A stretch of 58,378 nt of DNA from a virus, in the IMG/VR virus record IMGVR_UViG_3300032249_000138, positions 1-58,378 of that record. The stretch is one strand, 5' to 3'. A program made the position numbers and the translations under genes. The notes under the pieces were generated by a model. That model was not told where the DNA came from, searched no databases, and saw only the letters and a list, made by a program, of their open reading frames with translations. This document shows, in pieces, positions 32,468-39,854 of the stretch. Numbering within the stretch: position 1 is the stretch's first letter; each line of letters starts with the position of its first letter.

Positions 32468-32590
32468 ATGCCAACTTATCAAGACTATGTAGCGTATGCA
32501 AAAGCCAAAGGCTTTATCCCTTTCACCAAATCCACCTTCAATGCTTTTATCAAAGCAAAGATCAATCCCATCACTTCAACCACACTTTAA
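32468..32590 (+). CDS. small early protein, 40 aa
   Basis: Begins MPTYQDYVAYAKAKGFIPFT, with ATG at 32468 placed seven bases after a strong TCGGAGG Shine-Dalgarno; longer in-frame starts have no RBS and would run into the repeat element. Aromatic and basic, possibly helical. Function unknown. Confidence 0.75.
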   Translation: MPTYQDYVAYAKAKGFIPFTKSTFNAFIKAKINPITSTTL

Positions 32591-32603
32591 TCGGAGATTA
32601 ACT

Positions 32604-32837
32604 ATGTTAAATGAAATTCAAATAGCAGACCTCAGCGTAGCTGATAAGTCGCACGGTAGTCCATATGATCGGGGTAGGGCTGATAGCTACTACCACAGAC
32701 CTGAATGCCCACACTATTATCCACAGGGTACATACAACGGGGATCGCATCACAGACCTTACACCCGAGGAAGTGAGAGCGTACCTCGCAGGATATGCACA
32801 CAATGAAAGGTACGGGGATAAGAAAGATTGGAGCTAG
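32604..32837 (+). CDS. conserved small phage protein, 77 aa
   Basis: Start ATG 32604 after TCGGAGATTAACT. Contains SPYDRGRADSYYHRPECPHY and ITDLTPEEVRAYLAGYAHNE, ending KKDW. This pattern recurs as a small protein in many podoviruses and siphoviruses; no biochemical function is known. Acidic and basic patches, no membrane segment. Confidence 0.82.
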   Translation: MLNEIQIADLSVADKSHGSPYDRGRADSYYHRPECPHYYPQGTYNGDRITDLTPEEVRAYLAGYAHNERYGDKKDWS

Positions 32838-32847
32838 TACATAGTAC

Positions 32848-32945
32848 TAAGGGAAAGTCCCTATTTACAGGGAAAATTGTAGCTACGACAATGGAAGCCA
32901 AGCAGTCGAATTCTACTGTCGAATGTTCGTCACTAAAACTGGAGG
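32848..32945 (+). promoter_or_regulatory. leader cassette 1 (hairpin, GTAGCTACGA block, early element, RBS)
   Basis: After the stop of the 77-aa gene come AGGGA/TCCCT (hairpin near 32852-32864), TTGTAGCTACGA, the exact early element at 32914-32933 and AACTGGAGGT. The same order of blocks recurs at 35774-35870. Confidence 0.7.
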
Positions 32946-32952
32946 TAACACC

Positions 32953-33672
32953 ATGTCTGAAATCACCTTATTATCCACTGTCGCTAATGCCAAGATCGAG
33001 AAGACGAATGCCCTTGTAGGTGGCAATCATCTGTATGCTGAGATGAGCATGATGCCTAACAATGTCATCTGTGCAGGTAGTAAAGCTGCACAGTGTATGA
33101 CCCCATGCCTTAAGAATGCTGGTCGGGGTGTCTTCTCGAATGTTCAGTTATCCCGTCAACGGAAGACAGATTTTTGGATGTCCAATCCTACTGAATTCAA
33201 GGCTCAATTAGTAGGTGAATTGGAAGCCCTAATCAGGAAGGCTCAGAGACAGGGTAAAACGGCTCGTGTAAGGCTCAATTGCTTCTCGGATATATCTTGG
33301 GAGCTTCAAGCTTGTAATCGCAATGGCAAGCCATTTAAGGGCATTCCACAGGCTTTCCCCGAGATCGAGTTCTACGACTACACAAAGCATGCATCACGTT
33401 TAGGTAAGACACCTAGCAATTACACATTGACATTCTCATACTCTGGTGTATCCACCTATGTGAATCAAGTCAAACTGGCACAGGGTTCTAGCGATACCAA
33501 TATGGCAGTGGTATTCCATGGTAAGGAATTGCCTGTCACTTTCATGAATCGGAAGGTAATCGATGGTGACTTGCACGATGCCCGTATCGATGATCCTAAG
33601 GGTGTGATTGTGGGACTACGTGCCAAGGGTCCTGCTCGTAAGGATGTATCAGGTTTTGTAGTCCACATTTAA
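32953..33672 (+). CDS. GP88-like phage protein, 239 aa
   Basis: Resembles the phage gene product 88 family. A Cys-rich N-terminal part (CAGSKAAQCMTPCLKNAGRG, residues ~40-60) is followed by VRLNCFSDISWE and FYDYTKHASRLGK. The late part has DARIDDPKGVIVGLRAKGPA. The start ATG 32953 follows CTGGAGGT; a longer frame upstream overlaps the leader and is rejected. Family function is unknown; the conserved Cys and Asp/Arg residues hint at a metal-binding enzyme. Confidence 0.85.
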   Translation: MSEITLLSTVANAKIEKTNALVGGNHLYAEMSMMPNNVICAGSKAAQCMTPCLKNAGRGVFSNVQLSRQRKTDFWMSNPTEFKAQLVGELEALIRKAQRQGKTARVRLNCFSDISWELQACNRNGKPFKGIPQAFPEIEFYDYTKHASRLGKTPSNYTLTFSYSGVSTYVNQVKLAQGSSDTNMAVVFHGKELPVTFMNRKVIDGDLHDARIDDPKGVIVGLRAKGPARKDVSGFVVHI

Positions 33673-33683
33673 TCGGAGGATAT

Positions 33684-33719
33684 ATGACAGTTCAGAGCTT
33701 AATCGGAGGATACCTATGA
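33684..33719 (+). CDS. 11-codon mini-ORF between duplicated RBS linkers
   Basis: ATG 33684 follows TTAATCGGAGGATAT and the frame reads MTVQSLIGGYL, with its TGA overlapping the ATG of the next gene (ATGA). A second copy of the TTAATCGGAGGATA linker lies inside it. It may couple translation of the downstream gene, or be the scar of a gene lost by recombination between linkers. Confidence 0.4.
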   Translation: MTVQSLIGGYL

Positions 33720-34054
33720 TTATCGTTATTCGTACCCAATACATGGAGAACTATGGGGCACATGACTGGGATGGGGAAGGTGTGTGTCCACAATACTGGA
33801 AGTATAAGGGTGGCTCAGAGTACAAGGTTCGGAATATCCCTAGTGATATCGACACATACCCCAGCATTGTAGGTATGGTAAGCAAGGATGTAGCTAGGGA
33901 TGATGACTACTGCAGGGAGTATGTACTGGAGTGGTTCGTAGAAGCAGATGACTATCTGTCATGGTTCGAGAAGTCCCAGCTTGAGCAGGATGGGTCTATC
34001 ACCTACGGTGAACCCGAGATTGACTATCGCAGTTTAATTACGGAGGGTGTATGA
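33716..34054 (+). CDS. conserved small phage protein, 112 aa
   Basis: Starts MIIVIRTQYMENYGAHDWDG and contains CPQYWKYKGGSEYKV, a pattern found in small proteins of diverse phages. Acidic C-terminal half with many Asp/Tyr. RBS TCGGAGGATA. No known activity; ATGA coupling to the next gene. Confidence 0.8.
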   Translation: MIIVIRTQYMENYGAHDWDGEGVCPQYWKYKGGSEYKVRNIPSDIDTYPSIVGMVSKDVARDDDYCREYVLEWFVEADDYLSWFEKSQLEQDGSITYGEPEIDYRSLITEGV

Positions 34055-34218
34055 CAGACACACAAAGAAGTGCATTACGCTGTGCATATCTTGACCTTAA
34101 AGGGGCATTGGAAGCTGCTGAAATGGCTGACATTCATGCTCATGATTGGAAGGCACACAAGCAGAGCATTCAGGAAATTGAACAACACTTTGCCGATGTT
34201 ATCGGTGACTTAACTTAG
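34051..34218 (+). CDS. small helical early protein, 55 aa
   Basis: A 55-codon frame begins MTDTQRSALRCAYLDL and runs through AHDWKAHKQSIQEIEQHF, a helical segment common in tiny phage proteins. It overlaps the previous stop (ATGA). Function unknown. Confidence 0.75.
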   Translation: MTDTQRSALRCAYLDLKGALEAAEMADIHAHDWKAHKQSIQEIEQHFADVIGDLT

Positions 34219-34226
34219 GAGGATGT

Positions 34227-34418
34227 ATGGATATTACTAAAGCAATCGAGATCATCAAGGAGTATGGCAATGGCATCGGTACTACCGATATCCTGCTCAC
34301 ACTCAATGAGATGTTGGATGACGAAGACCTACCCAACAAGGATCGTGCCGCATTGAACCTGTTTATGCATGAGGGTAGGAAGATGTTTGAATCTGTAAAG
34401 ATTCGATTAGAAGTATGA
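34227..34418 (+). CDS. small early protein, 63 aa
   Basis: RBS TTAGGAGGATGT. Helical, acidic protein MDITKAIEIIKEYGNGIG with LNEMLDDEDLPNKDRAAL and a basic C terminus. ATGA coupling to the next gene. No family recognised. Confidence 0.73.
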   Translation: MDITKAIEIIKEYGNGIGTTDILLTLNEMLDDEDLPNKDRAALNLFMHEGRKMFESVKIRLEV

Positions 34419-34837
34419 GAGTCACACCAGTAGCACCCGTCTACCCTGTGTCCAAGTTCAATAGGCACAGGGAACAAGCAGTATATACACCCAAACCCAA
34501 GGAGAAAATTGTGCAATATATTACACATAATGAAGATGATTCCATCCGTACCTGTGGCACTTGCCTACGAGGTCACATCAATACCAGCTACGCTAATCTA
34601 GTGGATGCATTTGGTCAGCCCATGAAGGATGGGTTCGATGACTACAAGTCAGATGCCGAGTGGATAGTACAGTTTGAGGATGGTCTTGTGGCTACAATTT
34701 ATAACTATAAAAATGGTATCAATTACTGTGGCTCAGAGCATGGCACACCTACACATCTGATCCATGACTGGAACATAGGTGGATATGATACAGCCGTAGT
34801 TACCTACATCATTGATGCATTGAAGGAGACAGCATGA
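34415..34837 (+). CDS. early protein with conserved C-terminal domain, 140 aa
   Basis: Basic Pro-rich N terminus, then CGTCLRGHINTSYANLVDAF, KSDAEWIVQFEDGLVATIYN and IHDWNIGGYDTAVVTYI. The region from about residue 50 to 130 matches a small domain seen in many phage accessory proteins. Cys47/Cys50 (CGTC) could bind metal. Function unknown. Confidence 0.78.
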   Translation: MRVTPVAPVYPVSKFNRHREQAVYTPKPKEKIVQYITHNEDDSIRTCGTCLRGHINTSYANLVDAFGQPMKDGFDDYKSDAEWIVQFEDGLVATIYNYKNGINYCGSEHGTPTHLIHDWNIGGYDTAVVTYIIDALKETA

Positions 34838-35028
34838 AAATCGTAGTGTACTTTGAGACACCAAAGGTGTTATATGCAGAGGTGGTAGCCCAGTTTGCAA
34901 GTGAGGAGATGTACCATGCTTGCCTACCTATACTCGAAGACATGGCACAGAGAGACGGGTTCATCGTTACAGAATCTGTGCGTGAAGAAGATGTAGTTAC
35001 GGATAAATTTGACACGGAGGATGTATGA
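34834..35028 (+). CDS. small early protein, 64 aa
   Basis: MKIVVYFETPKVLYAEVVAQ then MYHACLPILEDMAQRDG, a possible ferredoxin-like alpha/beta fold. ATGA couplings at both ends. It contains the word CACCAAAGGTG (34859-34869), the reverse complement of the hub dyads, in its coding region. Function unknown. Confidence 0.73.
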   Translation: MKIVVYFETPKVLYAEVVAQFASEEMYHACLPILEDMAQRDGFIVTESVREEDVVTDKFDTEDV

Positions 35029-35207
35029 AAAAGTATGAGGTGCTTATAGCAAGAAATGAAACCACAATCTATACGATTGAGGTGATGGCTAAGTCAGAAG
35101 ACGAAGCAGAGAAGAAGGCATATGTAAAGTTCGCCAAGAATGACATCGAAGATGAAGAAGTAGTGTATGGCGAGGAAGAAACTTACGAGATCAACGAGCT
35201 TGAATAG
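35025..35207 (+). CDS. small acidic early protein, 60 aa
   Basis: MKKYEVLIARNETTIYTIEV then KSEDEAEKKAYVKF and a Glu/Asp-rich tail; beta-beta-alpha pattern shared with the next gene. ATGA overlap with the previous gene. Function unknown. Confidence 0.73.
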   Translation: MKKYEVLIARNETTIYTIEVMAKSEDEAEKKAYVKFAKNDIEDEEVVYGEEETYEINELE

Positions 35208-35215
35208 GAGGATGT

Positions 35216-35392
35216 ATGAAAAAAACATATCGGGTTGTCGCTTCGTATGTTGTTGAATGCTACTGTGACATACAAGCAGAATCGAAGGATGAAGCGTGGG
35301 ATCTTGCCTATCACATAGATGGGGGAGACTATCGCCAAAGAAAAAACTTTGACGGAGACTGGCAGATCGAAAGAATCGAGGAGGTAGAATGA
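35216..35392 (+). CDS. small early protein, 58 aa (likely paralogue of the previous gene)
   Basis: Frame MKKTYRVVASYVVECYCDIQ with AESKDEAWDLAYHIDG resembles the preceding 60-aa protein (MKKYEV..., SEDEAEKKA), suggesting tandem duplication. RBS AGGAGGATGT; TGA overlaps the next ATG. Confidence 0.77.
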   Translation: MKKTYRVVASYVVECYCDIQAESKDEAWDLAYHIDGGDYRQRKNFDGDWQIERIEEVE

Positions 35393-35778
35393 GAGTATTC
35401 GTATACTGGAATTTACACAAGGACTGCTGGTCAGTGAAGGCACTCGAGGGTGAGAACAAGGGCAGGGTCATACGCCATGCCAACAACATCAACCTCACTC
35501 ACTGCACATTCAAGGTGTCCAAGGCTGGCAGGGAGCGTGTGCTTAGGGAGAAGCGTAAGAATGTCCATGCTGGTGTAGTAGGTACACTCAGCTTTGTAGG
35601 TGAGATGGGTGACACAGGATTGTGGAAATGTGCCAGCACCTATCCTGCATTCGTACCTGTTACCTACAACCCATACAAGTACAGCACATTTGTTCGTAAG
35701 AACAATGACTACATGGAAATGCACACATCCCCCGATGTATTTTTAAATCAGGATCGGAGTGTGTTTGCAATGGTCTAA
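35389..35778 (+). CDS. conserved phage protein, 129 aa
   Basis: Starts MRVFVYWNLHKDCWSVKALE, contains GRVIRHANNINLTHCTFKVS and RERVLREKRKNVHAGVVG, a strongly conserved pattern in small proteins of many phages. Basic and aromatic, with no membrane segment. Function unknown. Ends just before leader cassette 2. Confidence 0.82.
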   Translation: MRVFVYWNLHKDCWSVKALEGENKGRVIRHANNINLTHCTFKVSKAGRERVLREKRKNVHAGVVGTLSFVGEMGDTGLWKCASTYPAFVPVTYNPYKYSTFVRKNNDYMEMHTSPDVFLNQDRSVFAMV

Positions 35779-35870
35779 GGGTTTGTCCCTATTGACGGAG
35801 GTTTATTGTAGCTACGATACTAGCAAGGCTTTATGTTTCTACTGTCGAATGTTCGGCACTAACTTGGAGA
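35774..35870 (+). promoter_or_regulatory. leader cassette 2 (hairpin, GTAGCTACGA block, early element, RBS)
   Basis: AGGG/CCCT hairpin overlapping and following the stop of the 129-aa gene, GACGGAGG, ATTGTAGCTACGA, then the early element at 35840-35859 (one mismatch, T to G) and TTGGAG. Same order of blocks as at 32848-32945. Confidence 0.7.
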
Positions 35871-35877
35871 TACACAA

Positions 35878-36303
35878 ATGAAGATCAGCAAAGTGGAAGT
35901 AGAAGTACCAGCAGGTCACTACATACTAGGTGATCCGTGCTATGTAGTACCCGATAGTGATTGGGATTCCTTACTGCAGTCATGCAATTACTTTGAGAAT
36001 CCTATCGGCTATGTCAAGGATGGAATACAGGAGTTCCCCGTACTTGCATTCAGTACCCTTTGGGGTGATGGTTGCTATAAGGGTACGGACGGCAACACAT
36101 ACCCAGTAGATGCAGGATTGATAGGGCTAGTGCCTGTAGAAATATTGGGCAAGGATGTCCACAACTTGAGGGGTGACCTATCGAAGATAGTCACATTCGA
36201 TAAGACGATTAAGTGCAGCAGGGACAGTGATGGCAAGCTACGCTTTGGTCACATCACAATCGACACAGATCCTGCACAGGATGAGGAGGAGGAAGAAGAA
36301 TGA
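35878..36303 (+). CDS. conserved phage protein, 141 aa
   Basis: Characteristic HYILGDPCYVVPDSDW, FSTLWGDGCYKGTDG and YPVDAGLIGLVPVEI words, followed by a highly acidic tail (DEEEEEE). This type occurs in many phage and bacterial accessory regions; function unknown. RBS TTGGAG in leader cassette 2. Confidence 0.82.
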   Translation: MKISKVEVEVPAGHYILGDPCYVVPDSDWDSLLQSCNYFENPIGYVKDGIQEFPVLAFSTLWGDGCYKGTDGNTYPVDAGLIGLVPVEILGKDVHNLRGDLSKIVTFDKTIKCSRDSDGKLRFGHITIDTDPAQDEEEEEE

Positions 36304-36473
36304 AAGGACTACGACTAACCATAGAGATAACAGCAGACGATGGTCTTGCATTAGGCGAAGCAATCCAAGCAGTGGTAGATAAGATAGGCACAGGAACTAC
36401 TGACACTGCAAGTGCAACAGATGAGTGGTTCTACAGGTACACATTAGAAAATCATGGGAGGATCGATGAGTAA
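36300..36473 (+). CDS. small early protein, 57 aa
   Basis: Frame MKGLRLTIEITADDGLALGE, later DEWFYRYTLENHG. ATGA overlap with the 141-aa gene, and its own end overlaps the next small gene. Beta-alpha pattern; function unknown. Confidence 0.73.
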   Translation: MKGLRLTIEITADDGLALGEAIQAVVDKIGTGTTDTASATDEWFYRYTLENHGRIDE

Positions 36474-36561
36474 CTTTGATATTGGATTCAGCCTAGTGCT
36501 TACTGGTGTAGCACTGGCTGTGTGTATAGGGGCGGTATACATGATGGTGTTTGTACTATGA
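36466..36561 (+). CDS. single-span membrane microprotein, 31 aa
   Basis: MSNFDIGFSLVLTGVALAVC plus IGAVYMMVFVL: almost the whole protein is one transmembrane helix. RBS GGGAGGATCG inside the previous gene. Its TGA overlaps the next start. Possible host-membrane modifier. Confidence 0.65.
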   Translation: MSNFDIGFSLVLTGVALAVCIGAVYMMVFVL

Positions 36562-36710
36562 GAGGATCGAATGATATGAGAGATGATCGGACACAACAGG
36601 AAAAAAACACACAGTATTTTTATGTGGCACTGGCTGGGCTAGGACTACTGGTAGTAATGGCACAGGTTTGTATGTATGTAGGTTACATGATAGGGGAGTG
36701 GTTGCTATGA
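36558..36710 (+). CDS. small membrane protein, 50 aa
   Basis: ATG 36558 overlaps the preceding TGA. A charged N terminus (RDDRTQQEKNTQ) precedes one hydrophobic helix (YFYVALAGLGLLVVMAQVCM). Likely inner-membrane; function unknown. Confidence 0.68.
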   Translation: MRGSNDMRDDRTQQEKNTQYFYVALAGLGLLVVMAQVCMYVGYMIGEWLL

Positions 36711-36970
36711 CGATTACAAGTACAGATGTACAGATGTTTGGATGCACACAGCAGGCAATGGATAACATGATGGAGGACAGCCTGTACAGATCCATGCTGG
36801 GTGATACGAATGGGGCATTGATGCTGGCTATGGGTATCCTCAGTGATGCACAGCATGTGATGGCATGCGGTAACACAGAGCAGGCTAGGCAGTTCATCAA
36901 CAAGTCTAAGTATGTGATCAGTAAGGTAATGGATCAACACGATAACCGAGGAGAGGAGGAAGCAGCATGA
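36707..36970 (+). CDS. early protein, 87 aa
   Basis: The start chosen is ATG 36707 (MTITSTDVQMFGC), coupled by ATGA; the longer frame overlaps the membrane gene. Met-rich helices (AMDNMMEDSLYRSML, GALMLAMGILSDAQHVM). Function unknown. Confidence 0.73.
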   Translation: MTITSTDVQMFGCTQQAMDNMMEDSLYRSMLGDTNGALMLAMGILSDAQHVMACGNTEQARQFINKSKYVISKVMDQHDNRGEEEAA

Positions 36971-37194
36971 GCAGAGAGATACATTTCAATGGTCGTAAGC
37001 CTAGCAAGGCACAGGTAATGAAGCATGTCCGTACCCTAGTACGAGAAGGATGGGAACACATCGAAGTATTTTGGGGTGAGAACTGGATCGAGCTTGAGAA
37101 AATGCAAGGCTATTGGTATGGCAGTGGATGGATCAGGGACATCTCTGGTCAGGACATAGCTAGGTTTGAATTGAATGAAAGGAGAGCAGCATAA
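36967..37194 (+). CDS. small early protein, 75 aa
   Basis: MSREIHFNGRKPSKAQVMKH with aromatic-rich ENWIELEKMQGYWYGSGW. ATGA and TAATG junctions link it to both neighbours. Basic N terminus, no family recognised. Confidence 0.72.
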   Translation: MSREIHFNGRKPSKAQVMKHVRTLVREGWEHIEVFWGENWIELEKMQGYWYGSGWIRDISGQDIARFELNERRAA

Positions 37195-37508
37195 TGGGTA
37201 CATATGTATACAGAGTGACAGGTGTCAAGGTTAAGTGTAGCGATGGAGTGCTGGCTAATGTAGCTAAGTTTGCATACAAACCCTACTGGGGTATGGGTTC
37301 AGACTCAGCGAATGCTAAGCTGCACTTCAGGTCTGGTGCTACATCAAGTGATGCACAAGCATGGAAGGGCAAGATCACTGAGCGATTTGTAATTGAAGAC
37401 ACAGTGTATGTAAATACAACAGGGCGAGGTACATTCTATGATGACTACCTAGGTTCCGATCAGTATCCCGTACTCAAGGATGTAACTGCACAAGGAGAAA
37501 CAGCATGA
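37194..37508 (+). CDS. early protein, 104 aa
   Basis: MGTYVYRVTGVKVKCSDGVL then ANVAKFAYKPYWGMGSDSAN and a beta-rich remainder. TAATG and ATGA couplings. Resembles small proteins of unknown function in other phages; no assignment. Confidence 0.73.
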   Translation: MGTYVYRVTGVKVKCSDGVLANVAKFAYKPYWGMGSDSANAKLHFRSGATSSDAQAWKGKITERFVIEDTVYVNTTGRGTFYDDYLGSDQYPVLKDVTAQGETA

Positions 37509-37708
37509 CAGGCAAGAAAGTATTGTGGGTAATACAAACCAAGAAGACGGATCACATCTTCCCTACACTCAAGGCAGCAAGGGCATCTAATGCCGGGCTT
37601 GATCCGTGGAAAAGTGGGGAGCAGTTGCGTATCATTAGTCGGATAGTGCTGGATAAAATCTCACGGAAAGGATCACATGTTAGAAGCACTCGAAGTGGTA
37701 GTACCTAA
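37505..37708 (+). CDS. small basic early protein, 67 aa
   Basis: MTGKKVLWVIQTKKTDHIFP followed by a basic, Ser/Arg-rich C terminus. It overlaps the next gene by 32 bases, which is unusual in this operon. Function unknown. Confidence 0.65.
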   Translation: MTGKKVLWVIQTKKTDHIFPTLKAARASNAGLDPWKSGEQLRIISRIVLDKISRKGSHVRSTRSGST

Positions 37709-38147
37709 TCATCCCAAGGCACGAGAGCGTAACAAGTTCGATGCCCCCGTGGATGTGAAGGAGCATGACTGGGTACATACGAATGTCAAGTTTGTAGGTA
37801 CACCAGTGCAGTATGGCACAGTGTACAAGGCATTCAAAGGTACGACACCCTTCACTGATCTAGGATACAAGGCACAGGCTGATTGCCCTACACACACCAT
37901 CAGTAGATGGTCGGTAAGGGAATGTCCTGTAGCTAAGTACGATGGTGATAGTTTGTGGGTAGCATTCGAGTCACGGGGTGGTACACCTCACCAGTTCTTG
38001 CAGTATGTAGCAGATACACAGGAGGTAAAGGTTGTAGGTACACATTTACCTGTGTATTCAATTAGATGGAAGCAGACGATCTACTCTAAGGGTTTACCCC
38101 CATTGACAAGTAGTTACGGTAGGTCTGATACTAGCAGTGCAATTTAG
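37677..38147 (+). CDS. early protein, 156 aa
   Basis: RBS GGAAAGGATCAC. Beta-rich protein with VDVKEHDWVHTNVKFVGTPV and TVYKAFKGTTPFTDLGY. Function unknown. A TTGACA-18-GATACT promoter-like pair lies in its last codons (38103-38132), reading into the DUF932 gene. Confidence 0.72.
   Translation: MLEALEVVVPNHPKARERNKFDAPVDVKEHDWVHTNVKFVGTPVQYGTVYKAFKGTTPFTDLGYKAQADCPTHTISRWSVRECPVAKYDGDSLWVAFESRGGTPHQFLQYVADTQEVKVVGTHLPVYSIRWKQTIYSKGLPPLTSSYGRSDTSSAI
38103..38132 (+). promoter_or_regulatory. possible promoter for the DUF932 gene
   Basis: TTGACA (38103-38108), 18-base spacer, GATACT (38127-38132). Perfect -35, 4/6 -10; located ~60 bases before the DUF932 ATG. Confidence 0.4.
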
Positions 38148-38191
38148 TTTCGTAGTTCAATTTCAATCATACATTTTATAAGGAAATAAAT

Positions 38192-39067
38192 ATGTTAGTT
38201 ACATCAAACAGTGGTATCCCAGCATTGCCAGCACACTTGGACTTTGACCCAGTGCGTGAGCCACAGATGCGTAATGGCATTGCAATCCCTAACAAGTTCT
38301 GGACAGTCAATCCCCTCACAGATACGGTGATCGGAGATGGCAAGTCAGTGCATAACCCAGTCAACTTCCGTACCGTATGGGACAACATGCGTACTGGCTT
38401 GAGCCTAGCTAAGCTGGACACCAGCAATGTGGATGTCAAGTTCTCATCCATGAATAATGGTGCAGCATTCTCTGCTCAGATCATCCTCAAGCAGTACAAC
38501 TTCGAGAAGAAGTTGGGTGAGCCAGCGAAGATGGTGATGCATGTCCGTGACTCACACGATCAGTCAGTCAAGATGCAGATCAGTGCTATGATCTACCGCC
38601 TTGCTTGCTTGAACGGTATGATTGCACCACGAGAGCGTGTCGGTATCTCACAGAAGCACACCACGTTCTATGATCCTGAGGTCATCGGCAAGGTAGCTTC
38701 CCAGTTCCCTGAGAAGTTAGAGCGTGATGCAGAGGTGATGTATCAGATGCAAGGTGTCAAGGTGAATCGTGATACAGCTATCGAGTTCTTCCGCAAGAAC
38801 GTAGCTACATACGTTACGAAGACTGGTGCCAAGATCAATAACAAATGGCTTGAGCGTATCATCGGTATCTACGATAGCTACAACACCATGAATGGTACTG
38901 CGTATCAGGTCTACAACACACTGACACACATCAGTACTCACGTTGAAGCACAGCGTGATGGCACTGAGGTAGAGCGTAAGCGTATCCGTATTGAGCAGGA
39001 CATCGAGTCTGTCATTCAAGGTGCTGACTTCCAGCACATGATTGCACCTCAAGTAGAATACGCTTAA
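38192..39067 (+). CDS. DUF932-family phage/plasmid protein, 291 aa
   Basis: Recognisable DUF932 features: an N-terminal region leading to KFSSMNNGAAFSAQIIL, NSHDQSVKMQ-like RDSHDQSVKMQISAMIYRL and CLNGMI (about 130-150), then a charged helical C-terminal half. The family is common on phages and plasmids, and its biochemical role is unresolved. RBS AAGGAAATAAAT. It is followed by a terminator and thus seems to be a separately controlled unit. Confidence 0.88.
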   Translation: MLVTSNSGIPALPAHLDFDPVREPQMRNGIAIPNKFWTVNPLTDTVIGDGKSVHNPVNFRTVWDNMRTGLSLAKLDTSNVDVKFSSMNNGAAFSAQIILKQYNFEKKLGEPAKMVMHVRDSHDQSVKMQISAMIYRLACLNGMIAPRERVGISQKHTTFYDPEVIGKVASQFPEKLERDAEVMYQMQGVKVNRDTAIEFFRKNVATYVTKTGAKINNKWLERIIGIYDSYNTMNGTAYQVYNTLTHISTHVEAQRDGTEVERKRIRIEQDIESVIQGADFQHMIAPQVEYA

Positions 39068-39070
39068 TGG

Positions 39071-39103
39071 TAGGGGAGGGTAACACCTCCCTTACTTTTC
39101 TTT
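39071..39103 (+). terminator. rho-independent terminator after DUF932
   Basis: GGGAGG (within 39073-39079) pairs with CCTCCC (39086-39091) across a six-base loop, followed by TTACTTTTCTTT. Confidence 0.8.
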
Positions 39104-39124
39104 AATTAAATCAAGGAGTTACAT

Positions 39125-39367
39125 GTGATTAATGAACATGATCTAGCAGACATGTGTAGTCTGTTCGAGTTACACAAGGGTGACAAGTTCAAGCTTGCAC
39201 CTGAAGAAGAAGCAGGCGAAGAGGTACGAGTACCGCCTGCACACGAGGACCCTAACTTTGACTTAGAGTATTTGTTTGATCACATCGATGGCATGTACAG
39301 CTACTGTAAGAATAAAGCTGGACAGGTCGTACACTTTGCAGCATGGACTAAGGTATATAAACTATGA
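39125..39367 (+). CDS. acidic early protein, 80 aa
   Basis: GTG start at 39125 after AAGGAGTTACAT; the ATG two bases earlier is immediately stopped. MINEHDLADMCSLFELHKGD, strongly acidic middle, aromatic end. Function unknown; ATGA to the next gene. Confidence 0.75.
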   Translation: MINEHDLADMCSLFELHKGDKFKLAPEEEAGEEVRVPPAHEDPNFDLEYLFDHIDGMYSYCKNKAGQVVHFAAWTKVYKL

Positions 39368-39735
39368 CTAAGAAATTAAGTTCGTTACAACAAGAGTGGG
39401 ATGCCATCACATCTGTGGCTACTAAAAAATACGTAGCTATAAAGGATCGTATGGATGTAGAGGATGCAATCCAACACGTAGAAACTACAGTGCAGGACAT
39501 TGACGCACTCATTGAACGGTACGTAGACAGACCCGATCACATCAGTGAGGATGAGATGTGGAACTACCTCGAAGGTATCAAGTGTGTACTCAAGCTGCGT
39601 ATAGATGGGCTATGGGATGCACACAGACAGCGTGAATGCATTGATGGGTATGCACCTATAGATGAGGTCATGCGTCAGCGATTCGAGGACATACTGGTAG
39701 TGCCTGATCCTAAGAAGAAGAGTAAAAAGAAATGA
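39364..39735 (+). CDS. coiled-coil early protein, 123 aa
   Basis: Helical throughout (QQEWDAITSVATKKYVAI, DAIQHVETTVQDIDALIERY) with a Lys-rich C terminus KKKSKKK. ATGA couplings. Function unknown. Confidence 0.75.
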   Translation: MTKKLSSLQQEWDAITSVATKKYVAIKDRMDVEDAIQHVETTVQDIDALIERYVDRPDHISEDEMWNYLEGIKCVLKLRIDGLWDAHRQRECIDGYAPIDEVMRQRFEDILVVPDPKKKSKKK

Positions 39736-39854
39736 GCTTCACTATCTATGAACCCAGTGGGCAGCGTTTTATCCAGTGGTTTCCTACTATTGATGCCCTG
39801 ATTAAATCCATGCTCAAGAATCCCACTCACACATATCACAGGAACCCAACATGA
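39732..39854 (+). CDS. small early protein, 40 aa
   Basis: Frame MSFTIYEPSGQRFIQWFPTI ending HTYHRNPT, closed by ATGA overlaps at both ends. Function unknown. Confidence 0.72.
   Translation: MSFTIYEPSGQRFIQWFPTIDALIKSMLKNPTHTYHRNPT

Noticed and set aside
35094-35498. 134-aa minus-strand frame
   Set aside because: Antisense to three coupled early genes; low-complexity Phe/Leu/Ser composition typical of shadow frames.
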